Source: Rhizodiscina lignyota (Eukaryota; Ascomycota; Dothideomycetes; Aulographales; Rhizodiscinaceae). From it: 64,000 nucleotides of DNA. Positions 12,239 to 26,553 of this stretch are shown here, piece after piece (positions within the stretch are counted from its first letter, which is position 1; every line of letters begins with the position of its first letter). Made by a program: the position numbers and the translations under genes. The stretch is taken from positions 1,240,001 through 1,304,000 of the forward strand of contig ML978123.1 of the NCBI GenBank assembly GCA_010015805.1, in the 5' to 3' direction. A model generated the notes under the pieces. The model was not told the DNA's origin, did no database searches, and saw only the letters and a program-made list of their open reading frames with translations.

Positions 12239-13583
12239 GATACTCACAACATACACAGATTGGGATTGGGATTGACGTCGCTGATACATCGGAAAGTGGA
12301 GCAACGTGGTTTTTCGTTTATGGGTTGCGGCGAGTGTTGACCGGGCTCCCGGTGTTGCTCGAAGCGCAGTTATTGCTCGAACTGTTCATCGTCTGGCTCT
12401 GCTGAGACCCCGCTGTATATCTCTCGGCTTTCGGCGACGTTCTCAGTCGCTTCAAGGAGTTTCCTCAACTACATTCAACTTACATGCTCGACCAGTGTGC
12501 TGCGGATGCTTGCTTTGCTCGGAACTCTGGTCTACTTGCTATTCACTTGCTTTTCGGTTTCCTTCTGCTATTCCCCTCGATGTCACTGAGGACATATCCA
12601 ACAGCCCTCACGGATTTCAGTCGGGAGATGTGGCAGTTGATTTGACATGCTTCCATTGCTGGCGGAGAGTGGGATACATGTGGTCTGCGCGGATTCCCCT
12701 CATATGTGTGGACGCTGGGCTTAGTGGATGGTCTCACCTCGTTCGTGCGCACCGGATGGGTCGGGCCCTTAGCATACAATGGCGTTCCTTTCACTCTGTG
12801 TAATGGGCATGAGGTCTCTTACAGTTCGAACAAATGAAATACTATGATTATGATATCTGTGCCTGTGACGTGCGGCTCCGTGCCTTTTTGGACGTGTCTA
12901 TTGACTGCAGTGTGATACTTGTGACCTATTTTTGGTACCGTGTAAGGCCTGGTTGAAGTCTGATCTGATCGTCGTCGTAAACAGCTTCTAGCCATGGTGT
13001 ACGTCTCGGGGAATCGATCATCTAGTTAGGGTAGTGAGTTCTTGCTTGTTTTATGATAATATTCACTTGACATATGTGATTTTTGGTCATTATCTCTGTG
13101 CTATTCTTAGTTTGTGGTCTCTTGGTGTGTATGTGGAGGTAAATATGTAGTATCTTGATAGTTACTTCGTTGGGAAAACGACCAAATACACCAACTTTGA
13201 TATCTCGCAACGCCACGGCATATCTACACCCAATAAACTTGTACATACCCTACTAATATAACCAGGAAAGCATTCAAATCTTAAATTCCCAATATAATTC
13301 AAAGTCTGGACCAGTATTCGGGTTGCTACCACGGAATCAACAGGTGCTGTTTACCCCAACCCTAACCCCGCCTAAGAATAGCAGCAGCCCGGCTCCCAAA
13401 ACTCCGCAAGCAACGCCCGCGGGCGAACTGCCGCTGTCGGGCGCGTTCGCAACACCATTCCCGAGGTCGGCTTCAGAATTTACAGATGACCCAAGAATTG
13501 ACACGTCAAACGCCAGCAGCCTCCCGGGCATATCGACAGCAGCGAAAGTCGAAAGTCCAAATGTCCGGCATCTATATCCCACC
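12239..13583. other. Intergenic region between the RBR ligase and Mpv17 genes
   Basis: This 1.35-kb region is AT-richer toward its centre (about 12830-13290). An open frame of 165 codons near 12306 begins with GTG and has no protein-like features. The frame of the downstream Mpv17 protein is open back to 13323 with Ser/Pro/Thr-rich text, but it contains no ATG before 13584. I see nothing else. Confidence 0.45.
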
Positions 13584-14626
13584 ATGATAAGCCTTGCGAC
13601 CGCTGGTCGGTCGACGCTCTTGCGCCGCACCGCCCAGCGCCAGAGTCCACATCAGCACCTCAATGTGTCGCGGAGAGCGCAGTCGACGAGACAGAGCCCC
13701 GACGGCACTACTTCTACGAACGCCGCAAATGTCGCGAGGCCGTCGAACTCGGCGCAGACACCGCCAGCGTCAAATGTCGCTGATGCGAGCGCGGGCGCGA
13801 CTGCGCAGACAATACCGATACCCGGCAACAACTGGCTCACTCCTTTTCAAGTCCCCATCCGCCACTATGTCAATATGAACCGTCGACGGCCGTACGTGAC
13901 ACAGTTGACGTCTACACTGATAATATGGCTGCTGGGTGACCTGTCTGCGCAATATGTGGCCTACGAGCCCCCGGCGCCAGGTGATGCGGCGGCGGTGAAT
14001 TCGGAAGATGGAGAAGACGAGACGAACACATCAAGTGGCTTCTGGGCTGCATACGACCCTAAGCGCACTGCGAGGAACCTGTTGATAGGTGGATTGGCGA
14101 GCATACCTGGCTATCGATATCTTTTGTGGCTCGGAGAGAACTTCAACTGGCGGTCGAAGGTCTTGTCGATTGGATTCAAGGTAGGCCGGACATATGCGCG
14201 ATACCGCTAGAGGAAGGGTATTCTGATGTTGTGCCATAGGTCGTGTTCAACCAGTGCACCTTCACACCGGTTTTCAATACATACTTCTTCTCCATGCAGA
14301 CCATTCTCACCGGTCTGACGAATGGCACCACCGTCACGATGGACGACATTGTCGAGAGAGTCATGCATACAGTACCCGCGTCCTGGCGCAACAGTTGGAA
14401 AGTGTGGCCTGCGGTTACCGCATTCAGCTTTTGGGCGGTGCCAGTTGAGCTGAGGAACGTCTTTGCCGGCGTTGTAGCGATCGGATGGCAGACGTACCTT
14501 GGACTTCTGAACTCGACGGCGGCGAAAGAAGAGATCGCGGAGCACGCTGCAGAGAGGGTTAAAGTTGCAGCCCCAGAGGGGGCAGTGCAGAGGAGTGGAT
14601 GCTCGAAAGAGCAGGCGACCGCGTGA
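13584..14626 (+). CDS. Mpv17/PMP22/Sym1-family mitochondrial inner-membrane protein
   Basis: Exons 13584-14180 and 14240-14626 encode 327 residues. The ATG at 13584 has a good context (ACCATG) and starts a mitochondrial presequence (MISLATAGRSTLLRRTAQRQ). A disordered Ser/Thr/Ala segment follows to about residue 90. The Mpv17 core then begins at NWLTPFQVPIRHYV and shows four hydrophobic segments (for example LTSTLIIWLLGDLSAQY). The family signature near the C-terminus is present as SWKVWPAVTAFSFWAVPVEL followed by WQTYL. Members form channels or support metabolite and nucleotide balance in mitochondria; yeast Sym1 is needed under heat and ethanol stress. An acidic insert (about residues 133-153) splits the first two membrane segments. 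The tail after YLGLLN is charged and unusually long. Confidence 0.92.
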
Positions 14627-15203
14627 GGCATGGGAGAGGACTATCTATGATTTTAAATATTCTTCCATTTGTTTGGGCATGAGAGACATAGACATAGAGG
14701 GTACTACACAGCGACTGAAAGCATGGAGATGGGAGTGGCGTTTACAGCGTTGTTTCCTTGGGTTGACTCTTAAGCAGCGGCGAGGCCGTAGCTAACTGCC
14801 GCAATTTCATACCAACTAGAAGAGAGAACAAAGCGCACCGACCTTCGCGCTGCTGCCTAATTGAGCAGACGCGTTTTGATCAAAACAATGACATCACAGA
14901 TCACGAGTGCAGAAGAGCGAAGAGAAGTTTGAAGTATGACTGTCGTCGATTCATTTCCGTTGGAGAATTATGGTACAGTGGCCATGTATGCAGGGCACCA
15001 GAAGTTGCACCTATGTGAGCACCATGCCTGAAATTCCCTTCCCGTTGCCTTAAGCACCTTCATCATCCCCACTAGTGAAAATCCAGACCATCCCAAACGC
15101 CGTCAATAGAGAACCATGCCTTAACCCGTGCCTGCCATGTTGATCGAAAAGGTTGTCGACAAGCCAGAGGGGTATCTCAGAGAGAAGTCACAAGAAGGTA
15201 AGC
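14627..15203. other. Convergent 3' region between Mpv17 and histone H3
   Basis: The 577-nt gap separates the two stop codons and should hold both 3' UTRs and their polyadenylation signals. I see no gene, RNA or repeat. Confidence 0.5.
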
Positions 15204-16877
<1,674 letters not shown>

Positions 16878-18214
16878 GCGCGTCAATTTCTCTCATCATG
16901 GTTTCACGATTTTCCGGCAGCAACCGTCAGGGTTCTCAATCAAGCTGCTCTGGTTACACATGGGATGCGGTCTGGGTGTTTCTGTATTGATTCTGGGGAC
17001 ACATTTTTCAGTTGTATCATAGGCCTGGGAGTCACCGCTGGGAGTGACTCTGGAATGATACCATCATAATCAACTGCCTTTCGTGCCTAGCTGTTCTCGC
17101 GACCTCGTGACTGTCTTCCGTTCGACGCGTGACCTTCGCGTTTTCCAAAGTGGCGATCGGCCAAAACAATGGAGCTTTGACTCATACGCGTGATCTTGGC
17201 TTTGCGGTCTGAGTGGAATCTACCTGTGAGACAGCGAGTTCGGACGGGACTGGGTACATTGGTACCTTCGCGTGGCGACTAAACCCGCTTTCTTTCATCT
17301 CATCTAGCTGCTTCCGTCTCATCTCGGCCTGCCCATATCTTTCGGCGACATTCATTATTCTCGTTTCTTTTAAGCTATGTAAGTGAGCTTTCATTTGAAG
17401 GGGATAATCATGATATGGCAGGGGAACCAATCAGCGCATTCATGTTTTGGTCTTTCTGAATGTTACTCGTTGAGGTCATGCACCACTATTCGTCTGATCT
17501 TCTGCAAGCAAACACCTCATGTCAATGGGCCATCTATTTGTCATTCCCACGCTCTGGGCTATTTTCGGGCAGAATGGCTCTGGCGGCCTTTAATAACAAC
17601 CAAGTGTCAGAGCTGATTCAGTTGTTTCTGGATGGATGGTGGGGGTTCGGGGACGCGCTGGGACAGGGAGTGGCCCCGAAAGAGCGGAGCAGGGATATAG
17701 TGTTGTATAAGCAGGGTGTCGTCAACCGCTGCACGAAATTTTGAAAGAAAGTGAAGGCAAGGCAGACAGCTGAGACGGCGTATCTAAGTATCTCGCACAC
17801 GCCGCATTCCGTGCAGCCCTGATTCGGTTACATTGCATCGGTGGTGGTGTCCCGCGATCTGGCTGGGTGGAGCAAGCTTAGGCAGCGGAACAAGCCGCCC
17901 GCAAAAGCTGGATTGGCCACCCGCTCGGCCCTGCGCAGCACCAAGCTCACGGCTCGTTCATCATCAACGTCCTTCTCCACCATATCCCGCCTTTGCACCG
18001 CCTGCCAGAGCCTGACCAAACGTCCATCCCAAACTCTCCTCTTCGCATCGTCACCGTCGCCGGCGCTTCTCTCCGCATGCGTCGTCGGACCTCGCGATGA
18101 ATCTCGCTTAGCCAGTCCGGCGCAACCTCCCAGATCGGCCGACTCGAACCTCCGCTGGAGACGTGGGTCTCGGATGGCAGCATCGCTCACTGACACGCCC
18201 AATTCCGCGCAAAA
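16878..18214. other. Intergenic region, H4 3' end to adenylate cyclase promoter
   Basis: This is 1.34 kb without a firm gene. One minus-strand frame (17394-17182, ATG start, 70 codons) has a charged, Met/Glu/Arg-rich character and is treated under findings. The rest shows no coding signal, and the last part should be the CYR1 promoter and leader. Confidence 0.45.
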
Positions 18215-21200
18215 ATGACAAAGAACGAGAACAGCGCTGCTCGCCATGGCTCGACGGCGAGCTCGGATAGCTGGCGGTCCAATGATACAATCAGACCTAG
18301 CTCGTTCGGCCTTCAAAGACGCGGTACGCCAGTCAAGGTCAAGACTGAGAAGGACTCGCAGTACGTAGCGGCCGATATTTCCTATTGTGAAGACTGTTCC
18401 GGATAGCATGAGGGCCGGAGCTCTTGGTACTATTGGCACAGATTCCAGTGTGGCGGCTTCTGTCTCAGTCTCTCAATTCCAGCTATCCTCCCTTGCGGAA
18501 TTCCATATCCTTTCTTCACGGCTCTATGAAGAGCTCTAAGCGTAGTAGCTTACGTGTGGCAATAGACAGCAGCAGGATTTGGAGGTTTCTCCAAGCTCCA
18601 CTGCTCCTACGACCAAATCTCGAGATGCTATTCCCGCCAGCATAGCACCATGGGAGCATGTAGGAAAGCCGGACTTTATCAACTATCGGAAAGACCTTCG
18701 TGCCCTCGAGACTTCTGGCAGGAGTATCCCTTCGATATCGAAGCAGCCGCCAACTGCCATTTCCCCGAATAATCCGCCTTGGGCGCAGAACCCACCAGTC
18801 GTGATGCCGACAAGCGTTTTTGGCAGCTTCTTCAATGATTCCTCTGAAGACGTGTCTCTCTCCCCAGGCTTCAGGCCAGGGAGCTCGCAGTATGGCGATG
18901 GACAATATGTAGGCGAAGATAGGCGACCTTCGGTCGCGAGTGCGACGACGGTCAGCAGCACGGGATCAAAGTCGAGTGTTGGACGAAACTTTCACAAGAA
19001 ACTCCAAGGGTTCTTCGGTGAAGACTTTCCTGGAACGGACTCGAGGCAGAATTCGGACGTTAGCCTACCACCAGATGCGCGATTGGACGCACATCGTGAT
19101 CAGGCAAGGAAGCGCAACAACTCGGTGAATGATGCCAGAAGCCGTCCTGGCTCTCCGGCAAGCTTTTCGCGACCCCGCACACCAATGGCATCCAGTGAAG
19201 TAACGCCATGGGAGTTTCAAGATTCAAAGGTATGTAATTACGCAATTGGCGTGGAGGAATGAGCTTGTGCCCTTTGCGGTTGCACGTGACAGCCGACACT
19301 TCAATAAGCGCTCTCCGTGGCACGATAATGATTTCCTTAATTGCTGTTAGCTGTGTCACTAACATTTGTCAAGGACCTGCCAGCACCTCCTGCCATACCA
19401 GAGAACCTTCGCGACCGCGCCAGCACGAAGGCACACAGGTTACACCTTCCTGGACACAGACACACCAAAAGCAAAGATGAACCGAAGACTTCTGATTACG
19501 GTTCAACAATCCCATTACGGCCCTCCATGAGTCGAGAAGATTCAGCCAGCTCGCGCCGAACTGAGCAGACCTTGAATGCAATGAGCTCCGCCACGAGTTC
19601 TCGAACAGGCTTGAACGCTCCTCGACCATCCAGTCCGACGCCTAGCTCAAACAGCGCTATGAGCAGAATGGCCGCGGCAGCACAACGGTCGCCAGACGCA
19701 GCAAATAGTGGGGGTAAACGGTCGCTTCTCGATAAAATAACACGTCGAGGTAAAGGGGACAAGCCAGAGACACTCAAAGATCTCCCATCGTCCTCTGTGT
19801 CCTTGCAGTCTCGACCTAATAAAATACCGAGTGCTGAACTGTCCCCAGGCCCTACCAAAAAGAGGAGCATCCCTCCAACCGAAGGTTTACCTCGTGGTAA
19901 TGGTCATATCTCCTCACGAGATGGAACGTCGAAGAAAGAACATGGACGATTACCTTTCAAGGGCCAGAAGAAAGGCCATGGAGGGGAGTTGGTACAGCCC
20001 AAGGACCCGAACGAGTTTGGACGACAATCTGAAAAGACTGGCGGCTTGTGGAACCTTGATACCGATCTGTCACACATGGAAGGCATCGTCAATGCACAAC
20101 AGCCGCCGATGACGCCGCCACCCGGTGAAATATACACCGGATGGCCAAACAACGAGAAGCCACAAGAGCCGAAGGAACAGCCTGAAGGCCCTGCTGGATC
20201 ATGGGATGCCCCTGACTCTTGGGGTGTGAGACGGGTTGGGGATGATGTCATGGGCAAGCTCAAGTTGTTGGACGACCGAGGCATGCTGGAAGAAAATAGC
20301 GGTCCTCCGTACTGCATTCGCATATTCAGATCTGATTCAACTTTTGCAACGCTTTCTGTCGGCCTATACACCACCGTTGCCGAGATCATCCAGACCCTGG
20401 GAAAGAAAACTGCTCTTTCAGATGATATCGACAGTTATCACATTCTGATGCGCAAGCATGACACTTCGAGGCAGCTGGAACCCCAAGAGAGGCCGCTGCT
20501 CATCCAAAAGCAGCTGTTGATGCAAGCGGGCTATACCGACTCTGACCGGATCGAAGACATTGGTCGAGAAGACAACAGTTACTTGTGTCGTTTCACCTTT
20601 TTGCCTGCGAAGATGACAGGATATGCGAGCTTCGAGAAGGACCCCGGCTTTAACAAGCAACAAAAGCTCTCGCACGTTGACCTCCAAGGGCGCAACCTAA
20701 TCACCATTCCTATCACACTCTACCAGAAAGCAACCGACATCATATTCCTGAACCTTTCTCGTAACCTCAACCTGGACGTCCCGACCGACTTCATCCAAGC
20801 TTGCACAAATCTTCGCGAGATTAAATACACTGGCAACGAGGCCTGGCGCCTCCCTCGTAGTTTGAGCCTAGCAAGCAGGTTGTCAATCCTGGACATCAGC
20901 AACAACCGCCTCGAGCAGCTCGACCATGCAGACTTGAATAAGCTGCAAAGTCTACAAGCTATCCGCATGTCGAACAACAAACTGAGTCGCTTGCCGAGCC
21001 ATTTCGGCCAATTCAAGTTCATGCGCAGTCTCAATGTCTCATCAAATTCTCTCACAGAGTTCCCGGAATTCCTGTCCGATCTCAAGACGCTTGTAGATCT
21101 CGACATCAGTTTCAATTCCATTTCTAGTTTGCCCAGCATTGGTAACCTGACCAATCTCGAGAGATTGTGGGCAACCAACAACAAGCTTAGTGGCTCTTTA

Positions 21201-24200
21201 CCGGATTCCATGAAGAACCTCGTTAACTTGAATAATATCGATATTCGCTTCAACGCCATAACGAATATTGATATCCTTGCCCAGCTGCCGAAACTGGATC
21301 ATGTTGATGTCGGACACAATTCGATTTCAGCATTCGAGGGAGCATTCCCCAAGATACGCAAGTTCCAGATCAATCACAACCCGGTCACAAGGTTTGGATT
21401 TACGGAGGCGATACCCACCTTGTTGATCTTGGACTTGAAAGGGGCGAAGCTTGCACAGCTGCCGGACGACTTGTACGGTAAAATGCCAAATCTCACCAAA
21501 CTGCATCTGGACAAGAATCATTTTGGCGCTGTCTCTCCGCAAATAGGAAGACTCGCGAAACTGGAACATCTGAGCATCGCAAGGAATGACCTCAGCAGCT
21601 TGCCTGGTGAGATCGGGAGATTGGGAGAGTTGAGATATCTTGACGTTCGAGAGAACAATCTGAACTCGTTGCCTGCTGAGATCTGGTGGGCGAGAAAGTT
21701 GGAGACGCTGAATGTGTCGTCTAACGTCCTAGTGTCGTTCCCTAAGCCAGGCGCTCCAATGCCGAATTTGCCAAGCACTACGGAGTCGACGCCTGTCAGT
21801 ACGCCTGGAACCAACACTCATCACAACTTTGAGGAGTTGGGAAGACTAGAGGATTTTGCCGCGAGGAGACCCAGCCAGGCTTCAGGGTACTTGAGCGTCG
21901 GTAGCTCTCCTGGGGCAAGCACTAGGAAGGGATCTATGAGCTCAGGTCATACTGCGAGTGGTCGCAAGCCATCTGTCATTTCGAGGACAACTGAAGGAAC
22001 AATCACGCCCATTTCGAGGAAGGATTCGAGTATATCTAGTCGACTTGCGACAACGTTTGCTGGTTCCTTGCGCCATCTGCTGCTTGCAGACAATCGTTTG
22101 TCGGATGATGTGTTCGATGAACTGGCGCTGCTTCCCGAGTTGCGTATCCTCAACCTTTCTTACAACTACCTCATCGACGTTCCTCCTCGCACCTTGAGAA
22201 GATGGCAACACCTGACCGAACTTTACTTGTCAGGCAATGATCTGAGCTCCCTCCCAGCTGAGGAACTCGAAGAAATCAGCTCTCTCAAAGTCCTTCTTAT
22301 CAACAGCAATAAGTTCCAAGTGCTTCCGGCAGAGCTCGCCAAGGTCCAAAAACTAGCTATTATGGATGTTGCAAGCAACCTACTGAAGTACAATGTCTCG
22401 AATTGGCCATATGACTGGAATTGGAACTGGAACCACAATCTCAAATACCTGAACATGTCCGGAAACAAGAGACTGGAAATCAAGCCCAGCGGTCAGGCTG
22501 TGGGCCGTGGAGGCAAGGACCTTACGGACTTCACATCCTTGACCAAGCTGAGAGTCCTGGGTCTCATGGATGTCACGCTTATGGTCCCTTCGGTGCCCGA
22601 TCAAACGGAAGATCGCAGAGTTCGCACTGCAGGGTCGACGGTCGGAAGCATGGCGTACGGTATGGCGGATAGCTTGGGGCGCAATGAGCACTTGTCAACT
22701 ATGGACATGGTGGTCCCAAGATTCAGATCGCACGATGATGAGACCATCGTCGGTATGTTCGATGGCCAATCTCTCACTAGCGGCGGAAGTAAGATTGCCA
22801 GATTCCTCTACGAGAACTTTAAGCACAGGTTTGCCGAGGAGCTGGAACGCTTGAGGCCGCAGGACAATCCACAAGATGCGTTGAGAAGATCCTATCTAGG
22901 CTTGAACAAAGACCTTGCAACAGCAGCAAGTCACGGCCAAGAGAAAGGCATGAATGGAACCACCAGCATGGGTCATCGACCTAGTATTGCGATGCCTGAG
23001 CTCACCGAAGACGATTTGCAAAGTGGTAGTGTTGCGACAGTACTGTTCTTGAAGGATATGGAACTATTTGTGAGCAATATCGGAGACGCACAAGCGCTAC
23101 TGATCCATTCAGAAGGAGGACATAGGATTATTACCAGAAAGCACGATCCTGCCGAGGCCAGTGAAAGGGCGCGGATCAGAGATGCAGGAGGTTATGTCTC
23201 CAGGCTGGGAAAACTGAATGACTCGCTTGAGGTTTCCAGAGCGTTTGGTTACTTCAGGATGGCACCCGCGGTTATTGCGGCACCTCATGTCTCCCAGATC
23301 ACCATCCGCGAATCGGATGAGATGGTTCTGCTCGCGTCTCGCGAATTGTGGGACTATCTGACCCCAGATTTTGCTGTCGATGTCGCGAGAAGCGAGAGAG
23401 GCGATCTCATGCGCGCGGCCCAGAAACTGAGGGACCTTGCTATCGCATTTGGCGCAACAGGCAAGATCATGGTCATGATGATCGGTGTGAGCGACCTACG
23501 CAGGAGAGAAAGGGCCAGGTTTAGGACCCATAGCATGAGCATGGGTCCGACTGGTGAGAAGGACGAAATCTTTGCAAGTGCGACAAGGAGAGGGAAGAGG
23601 GGACGAGATGCGGTTGCGGACTCGAAGCTCGCGAGGTTGGATCAGGAGGTCGACGCACCAACTGGGGACGTAAGTCTTGTGTTCACCGACATCAAAAACT
23701 CAACAATCTTGTGGGAGACATATCCGATTGCCATGAGATCTGCAATCCGTATGCATAACGAGGTCATGAGACGGCATTTGAGGATCATTGGCGGCTATGA
23801 GGTCAAGACTGAAGGTGATGCTTTTATGGTGGCTTTCCCGACAGTGACCTCTGCGCTGCTGTGGTGCTTCACCATCCAGTCGCAGCTTCTTGATGTCGCT
23901 TGGCCACAGGAGATCTTGAGCAGCATCCACGGACAAGAAGTCATGGATTCTGACAACAATGTCATCTTCCGCGGCCTCTCGGTCCGCATGGGCATCCACT
24001 GGGGCCAGCCAGTGTGTGAAGTCGACCCTGTCACCAAACGCATGGACTACTTCGGTCCCATGGTCAACAGAGCCTCGCGTATCTCATCGGTTGCAGACGG
24101 TGGTCAAATTACAGTGTCTTCCGATTTCATCGCGGAAATCCAACGCCTCCTCGAGACGCACATCGAGTCGGACAGATCTGGGTCGACCGGCTCGGAAGAC

Positions 24201-24878
24201 ACGCTTCACGACGACATGATAAATCAAGCCATCCGCCGCGAACTTCGCTCACTCAGTAGCCAAGGTTTCGAGGTTAAAGACCTTGGGGAACGCCGTCTCA
24301 AGGGCCTTGAGAACCCTGAATATATATACCTAATGTATCCTCACTCTCTCGCAAGTCGTCTTGTCATCCAGCAACAGCGCGCTGAAGCGGAGGCGCAGGC
24401 GCAGGAGAGCGGTGCGGCGGCGGCGAAGATGACGAACAGTCAGCTCAGCATCGACACGCAGAATGTATGGGATCTTTGGAATGTCAGCTTAAGGCTGGAA
24501 ATGCTATGCAGCACACTTGAGAGCACAGGGGTCGCAGAGCTCAAGCCACCGGAGACGCAATTGCTGGAGCGCATGAAGAACAACGGTGGAGAGATCACGG
24601 ATCGTTTCTTGCTTAATTTCGTGGAGCATCAGATCTCCCGCATCGAGGTAAGCTACAGACATCTCATGTTCCCTGGGACCGGCTTGTGAGCTAACAATGG
24701 GCAGACGTGCACCACAACCCTAGCGCTCCGCAACCTCGTGCGACCCTTCAACGCAGGCATGCTTTCACAAGCTTGCCCGATGCAGGATATTTTCGGCGAG
24801 CTGCATGCGAATATGCAGGAGCTCTCCGCGCTGAGGGATGCCGCTGCGGACGCAGACTTCGAACTGGCGCCTGCGTGA
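18215..24878 (+). CDS. CYR1: Adenylate cyclase (Cyr1/CyaA/Mac1 type)
   Basis: Proposed exons 18215-18360, 18407-18449, 18573-19229, 19374-24647 and 24705-24878 encode about 2097 residues, the usual fungal size. The N-terminal 590 residues are Ser/Pro-rich and disordered. A Ras-associating/G-alpha-binding segment follows (about 595-693, IRIFRSDSTFATLSV). Next come roughly twenty leucine-rich repeats (about 712-1320, for example LDISNNRLEQL) and a PP2C-like domain (about 1375-1660). The class III cyclase domain lies at about 1712-1931 (LVFTDIKNSTILWE, VKTEGDAFMVAF, YFGPMVNRASRI), with both metal-binding Asp motifs intact. A short C-terminal CAP-binding-like region is the last exon. The enzyme makes cAMP from ATP for PKA signalling. 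The two big exons are certain. The small second exon uses a weak donor (AGT/GTGGCG), so the first 70 residues are uncertain. Confidence 0.93.
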
Positions 24879-25659
24879 TCCGACTTTAGCGTCCACCTAT
24901 CCCGATTACAAACCACTGCACCGCCTTATATCCTCCCGTACATAATCTGATGCCCGTTATCGCGGACACTCTGACTGGGTCAGAGCTCTCTAGTTTTCTT
25001 GTAATTGGCACTGGCGTCTGGGGCCAGTGAGGCATATGGGTGGGATTGGTAAGGTTCGAGAACCGCGAGGAACGGGTTGGGCTATTTTATGGGGCTCGGG
25101 TTTGATATGTCTCTTCCTCATATGCGACTGACACGGGCGGTTTTTGCGTCTCTTGAACGATTGACGTGTTAATGAATTGCATCTGGTGGACAGCACGGCT
25201 TGAGCAACTTGTTTTGGACAGCACACGCGCAAGAGACAATATCCATGGCAACTAACTGGCGCCCTTTATTTTGAGCATTTGGGCTTGTTATTATGAGTCG
25301 AGCCTTTTATTCTTATGATAGTCGTAGCTGCGAATACGAATTTTGAATTCAATTTCAAGAGTGTCCCTCCCACCTTGAGCATGTGCAGACACCTGAATGT
25401 GCCTCCCGATTCTTTCGTAGGTTCCTCCTCTCGTTGTAGCAGCCGTGAAAAGCGCTCCACCCCATACAACGAGCATTTCTACTATCTGTATCCTCTAGTT
25501 TGTTCAGCTACTTCTCCAGATATCTTTCTGCACGTATTAGACCGTTTGTCTCGTAGAATGCATCCGTTCGCGCACTGCATATTGAGTTATTACCTGGGGC
25601 TGCTTGTTGCGCTGTCGTTGACTGCGTAGATTTCGTATATTTTACAATTGCGGCCTTGT
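24879..25659. other. Intergenic region after CYR1, AT-richer
   Basis: This holds the 3' flank of adenylate cyclase, then lower-GC DNA. A 104-codon ATG-started frame at 25315-25629 (+) has no recognisable feature and runs against the candidate gene at 25660-26114. I do not call it a gene. Confidence 0.4.
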
Positions 25660-26114
25660 TTACATGCCGTATAGGCCCATTAAAACTTCTCTAACTCCAT
25701 CGAAGAACTTACAGAGCTTCCCCAATTGCTCGAGTGCGTATTCGATTGGACTTGGGATCTGCTGGTGTATGTAACTCACCACGGGCTTTGCAATATCCAT
25801 CCAACTATTGCTCGAATTTCGCAGTTGCGCGCTGCACCGCAGATAATCGAGATTCTTAAGCTTCTGCTCGACGGCTCTGCTCATATCAAAATACAAAATT
25901 CGGGCCGCAATCACATAGTTCTTGAACTCTATCATAATATAAATCCAAGGGCCTCTGAACTTCAATATGCTTTCCCAATAAATATAATACGTGGTTTGTT
26001 GCAAAAACTTGCCTTGCAAAAGGCAGATACTTGACGTTCTGACCCAACGATTTTGTCACCAGCTTCCTCGCTTTCAAGTAAGATACTTATGTCTCGCAAG
26101 CCAGAGATAAACAT
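25660..26114 (-). CDS. Candidate small orphan gene of unknown function
   Basis: An ATG at 26114 opens a 34-codon exon (26114-26013). It ends AAG followed by GCAAGT, the standard donor of the minor GC-AG intron class. The proposed 53-nt intron ends ttgaag at 25960. The second exon (25959-25660) continues in phase for 99 residues to a stop, giving a 133-residue protein. It is rich in aromatic and hydrophobic residues with helical character (for example KNYVIAARILYFDMSRAVEQ) and has no signal peptide or motif that I know. Local GC is lower than in the flanking core genes, so a young or transferred gene, or a decaying relic, is possible. Only the phase-consistent splice and the non-repetitive protein text support it. 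Confidence 0.35.
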
Positions 26115-26553
26115 GAACGCTGTTGCTCAGGGCGAGGGAAAACGGCTTGGTCAGTCAAACTGACATGTCAAACTCGTTGTACAAGTTGGTGAAGAAGACT
26201 CCTGTTCAAGTCGAAGTGAAGTTGCAACAACGTGAGTTCAACCAGGAAAGGTCGCCCCGGTTGGGTGGAACGACGGGTGCGAGCCGCCCCCGAAACGGGT
26301 TCCCAGCCACCGAAAATAATTCCAGCTTCCGGGTGGATCACGGACGTCCCCCTACCCCTGGATCGAGACTGGAAAGAATGAAAGGGCTTTTTAACATTTC
26401 AACTATTTCGCCTGAGGAAGTTTTTCCCATAACTCTGGCAATGACCCTAGCAATCCGCTAAAACAACACAGAATGGTGCCGCCCACTTACGATGCCCTAC
26501 TTCTATCATCCCGTTTTCACTAACCATTACCTCAAGTATGTCCTTCATGAAGT
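26115..26553. other. Short intergenic region between the orphan candidate and the sirtuin
   Basis: These 439 bases contain a plus-strand frame (ATG at 26165, 98 codons) with Arg/Pro/Gln-rich text. It could be a small gene, but nothing beyond its length supports it. The region also holds the 3' flank of the sirtuin gene. Confidence 0.35.

Noticed and set aside
12306-12803. 165-codon plus-strand frame after the RBR ligase gene
   Set aside because: Starts with GTG, no motif, and lies in the 3' flank of a complete gene.
25049-25062. Second B-box-like string ggttcgagaacc
   Set aside because: No T-stem extension and no A box upstream.
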